NCBI GenBank assembly: GCA_964370295.1
Contig: CAYJIR010000034.1
Coordinates: 1 to 23,457, forward strand
Length of the DNA: 23,457 nt
Direction: 5' to 3'
DNA from: JAAYCI01 sp964370295
GTDB taxonomy: Bacteria > Bacillota > Clostridia > Oscillospirales > Ruminococcaceae
Shown: positions 21,991 to 23,457 of the stretch, one piece after another
Position numbering within the stretch: position 1 is the first letter of the stretch
Layout of the letters: the number at the start of each line of letters is the position of its first letter
Notes under the pieces: generated by a model
What the model was told of the DNA's origin: nothing
The model's database searches: none
What the model saw: only the letters and a program-made list of their open reading frames with translations
Position numbers and translations under genes: made by a program

Positions 21991-23457
21991 GTGATTGTTC
22001 TTTTCACCATTTTGGTTTTTGTTGTGGGCACGGTTATTCTATTCCGCGGTGCAAGTATTCTGGAAACAAAGAAAACAGGAGGCGACCAAGTACTCAAGCG
22101 CCCATCAGCCCTTTCGCAAGACAGGGCGCTTTACTATTTGCACCTATATTGCGAGGTGTTTAAAACGCAAAATTTGCTTTCGGTGGTCAGCATCATGTCC
22201 AATCGCTTTTATTGCAAAATTGCGGGCATGATAAATGCCTATGGGCGCCTTGGCATCCGCAAGGAGATAGAGCTGGTGCCCTACCCACCAGAGTTGTACA
22301 CCGAAGACGGGGGGCTGGTATTTGCCCAAGGCTACCGCGACATGAGCGTGAACTCTACCGATTTTCAGGTGCTGGAACGTTTTGTGGACACACAGACCGG
22401 CCGTGTGGTTTATGAACGTTACAAAGATAAGTTGTGGATTGTTACCACGCTTATGCGAGGGGCACACCGCACTGAGGCGGAAGAACTGCATTGTGTGGGC
22501 TGTGGAAACAAGGTAGACACAAGCGGCGAGACTTTCATCTGCAAATATTGTGGTGCCACTTACCGTGCCGACAGCTTCGACTGGGTGATGGACGGCGTAC
22601 AAATTGGCTATGGCTCCATGCTGAAAGCCAACAAACGAACAAGCTTTCTTTTGGCTTTGGTGGTGGTGGGCATCGCGGCCTTGCCGCTGAGCCTTTTGGC
22701 ATTGTTTGTGGACTTTTTCATCGTGCTTACCATTTTGTGCAACATCGCCTACATTGCCGCGGTGCTCATTGCCCTAGCTTTAGAGAAAAAAGTGATACAA
22801 AGTATGTCTCCGCTGGAGCAATATGACCCGGGCGAAGCCATTACACGCCTCAATGGGCGCTTTGCCAATGTCATCGAACGTTTGGCTTTTGCTCTGGATT
22901 TTGATGTGTCCGAAGCCGCTTCAGATCTAGACACACCGTTGTATGAGTACTTTGCGGCGCTGTCCACGCGCGGGGACTACCACGTGTTGGAGGCCACTGT
23001 GTATACGGGCGAGTTTCGCTATTATCATGCAAACAACCGTCAATACATCGATGCACCCCTCACCATTTCCTTTGTGCTTCTCACAAGGGAGAGACAGATT
23101 GCCGAAATCCACAAGACAGTCAATGCACAATTTTATCGTAACCTAGGAACAAAGGTGAGCTTGCAAAATAAAATGCAAAATGTCACCTGCACCTCCTGCG
23201 GGTTTCCGTTAGATTTGACGGCACAGGGTGCTTGCAAATATTGCGGTTTGCAGTATGATATGGCCGATTTCGACTGGAAATTGGCTAGCATTGATCTCGC
23301 CGCATTCGACTATACTGGTGCAACGATTATCCCGCCACCCCTTACCCTGCACGCATCTCTGGTGTTGTCGCAGCAAGCACAGGCGGCTTTTTCCGCAGAG
23401 TCGCCACCACAGCAAGCGGCGTCGCAGGCGGTGGCACAAACAACCGCAACTTGTGTG
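21991..23457 (+). CDS. Membrane protein with two zinc ribbons, internally duplicated (partial, runs off the window)
   Basis: An open frame of 489 codons with no stop before the right edge. GTG 21991 is chosen because AAGGAGGG (21976-21983) lies 7 nt upstream. TM1 is at about 2-19, and a TM pair at about 219-264. Two treble-Cys ribbons are visible: Cys168/171/184/187 and Cys400/403/415/418. Each is preceded by a soluble alpha/beta segment of about 80-110 residues and followed by a matching tail (SFDWVMDGV at 195-203, DFDWKLASI at 426-434), so the protein looks like a duplication of one domain-plus-ribbon unit. The layout resembles Tim44-like/zinc-ribbon membrane proteins of Firmicutes, but I cannot assign the family firmly. 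The last part turns Gln/Ala/Pro-rich. No clear promoter is visible; an orphan TTGACA at 21863 has no -10. Confidence 0.82.
   Translation, partial: MIVLFTILVFVVGTVILFRGASILETKKTGGDQVLKRPSALSQDRALYYLHLYCEVFKTQNLLSVVSIMSNRFYCKIAGMINAYGRLGIRKEIELVPYPPELYTEDGGLVFAQGYRDMSVNSTDFQVLERFVDTQTGRVVYERYKDKLWIVTTLMRGAHRTEAEELHCVGCGNKVDTSGETFICKYCGATYRADSFDWVMDGVQIGYGSMLKANKRTSFLLALVVVGIAALPLSLLALFVDFFIVLTILCNIAYIAAVLIALALEKKVIQSMSPLEQYDPGEAITRLNGRFANVIERLAFALDFDVSEAASDLDTPLYEYFAALSTRGDYHVLEATVYTGEFRYYHANNRQYIDAPLTISFVLLTRERQIAEIHKTVNAQFYRNLGTKVSLQNKMQNVTCTSCGFPLDLTAQGACKYCGLQYDMADFDWKLASIDLAAFDYTGATIIPPPLTLHASLVLSQQAQAAFSAESPPQQAASQAVAQTTATCV

Overview
The window looks like a piece of a draft genome or MAG from a low-to-mid GC, Gram-positive anaerobe of the Clostridia, possibly an Oscillospirales/Lachnospirales-type gut bacterium. 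The reasons are a fused SecDF, a class B sortase, an LCP protein, YesM/YesN-type signalling, lipoboxes, strong AGGAGG ribosome binding sites, and a surface protein ending in a 'WALLNLLLT' membrane segment of a kind common in these bacteria. The lineage is an inference; there is no rRNA gene. A 100-N assembly gap lies at 14633-14732.

Left part (1-4.1 kb), housekeeping: a PLP-dependent aspartate-type aminotransferase behind a near-consensus promoter, then secDF. Cell-surface block (4.2-10.4 kb): a small secreted protein ending in a sortase-like SPQTG motif but with no membrane tail; a two-gene operon of a lipoprotein-like class B sortase overlapping an LytR-CpsA-Psr (LCP) protein; and a 1084-residue membrane-anchored vWA protein whose leader carries a terminator hairpin. 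Export (SecDF), anchoring (sortase) and glycopolymer transfer (LCP) sit next to candidate surface clients.

Middle (10.4-15.7 kb): a two-TM protein with a degenerate GGDEF and an intact EAL domain; a Vat/CatB-like hexapeptide acetyltransferase; a small membrane protein; then a decayed patch with the gap, a MATE efflux remnant and its MarR-type regulator. Two intergenic spaces here share a hairpin-forming repeat (10578-10623 and 13368-13413) whose stem is preserved by G-U wobble. In the first space it belongs to three adjacent hairpins over about 135 bp.

Right part (15.9-21.8 kb): a minus-strand operon of YesN-type response regulator, YesM-type histidine kinase, LipO-like solute-binding lipoprotein and AfuA-like solute-binding lipoprotein. 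Each junction is a 4-bp ATGA overlap, and no permease or ATPase gene is present. I read this as a multi-receptor signalling module resembling HptRSA, with a second binding protein added. Divergently, a small lipoprotein gene has two perfect 17-bp direct repeats, 21 bp apart, just upstream of an extended -10; this is a good candidate operator for the AraC-type regulator. The window ends inside a membrane protein with two zinc ribbons that appears internally duplicated.
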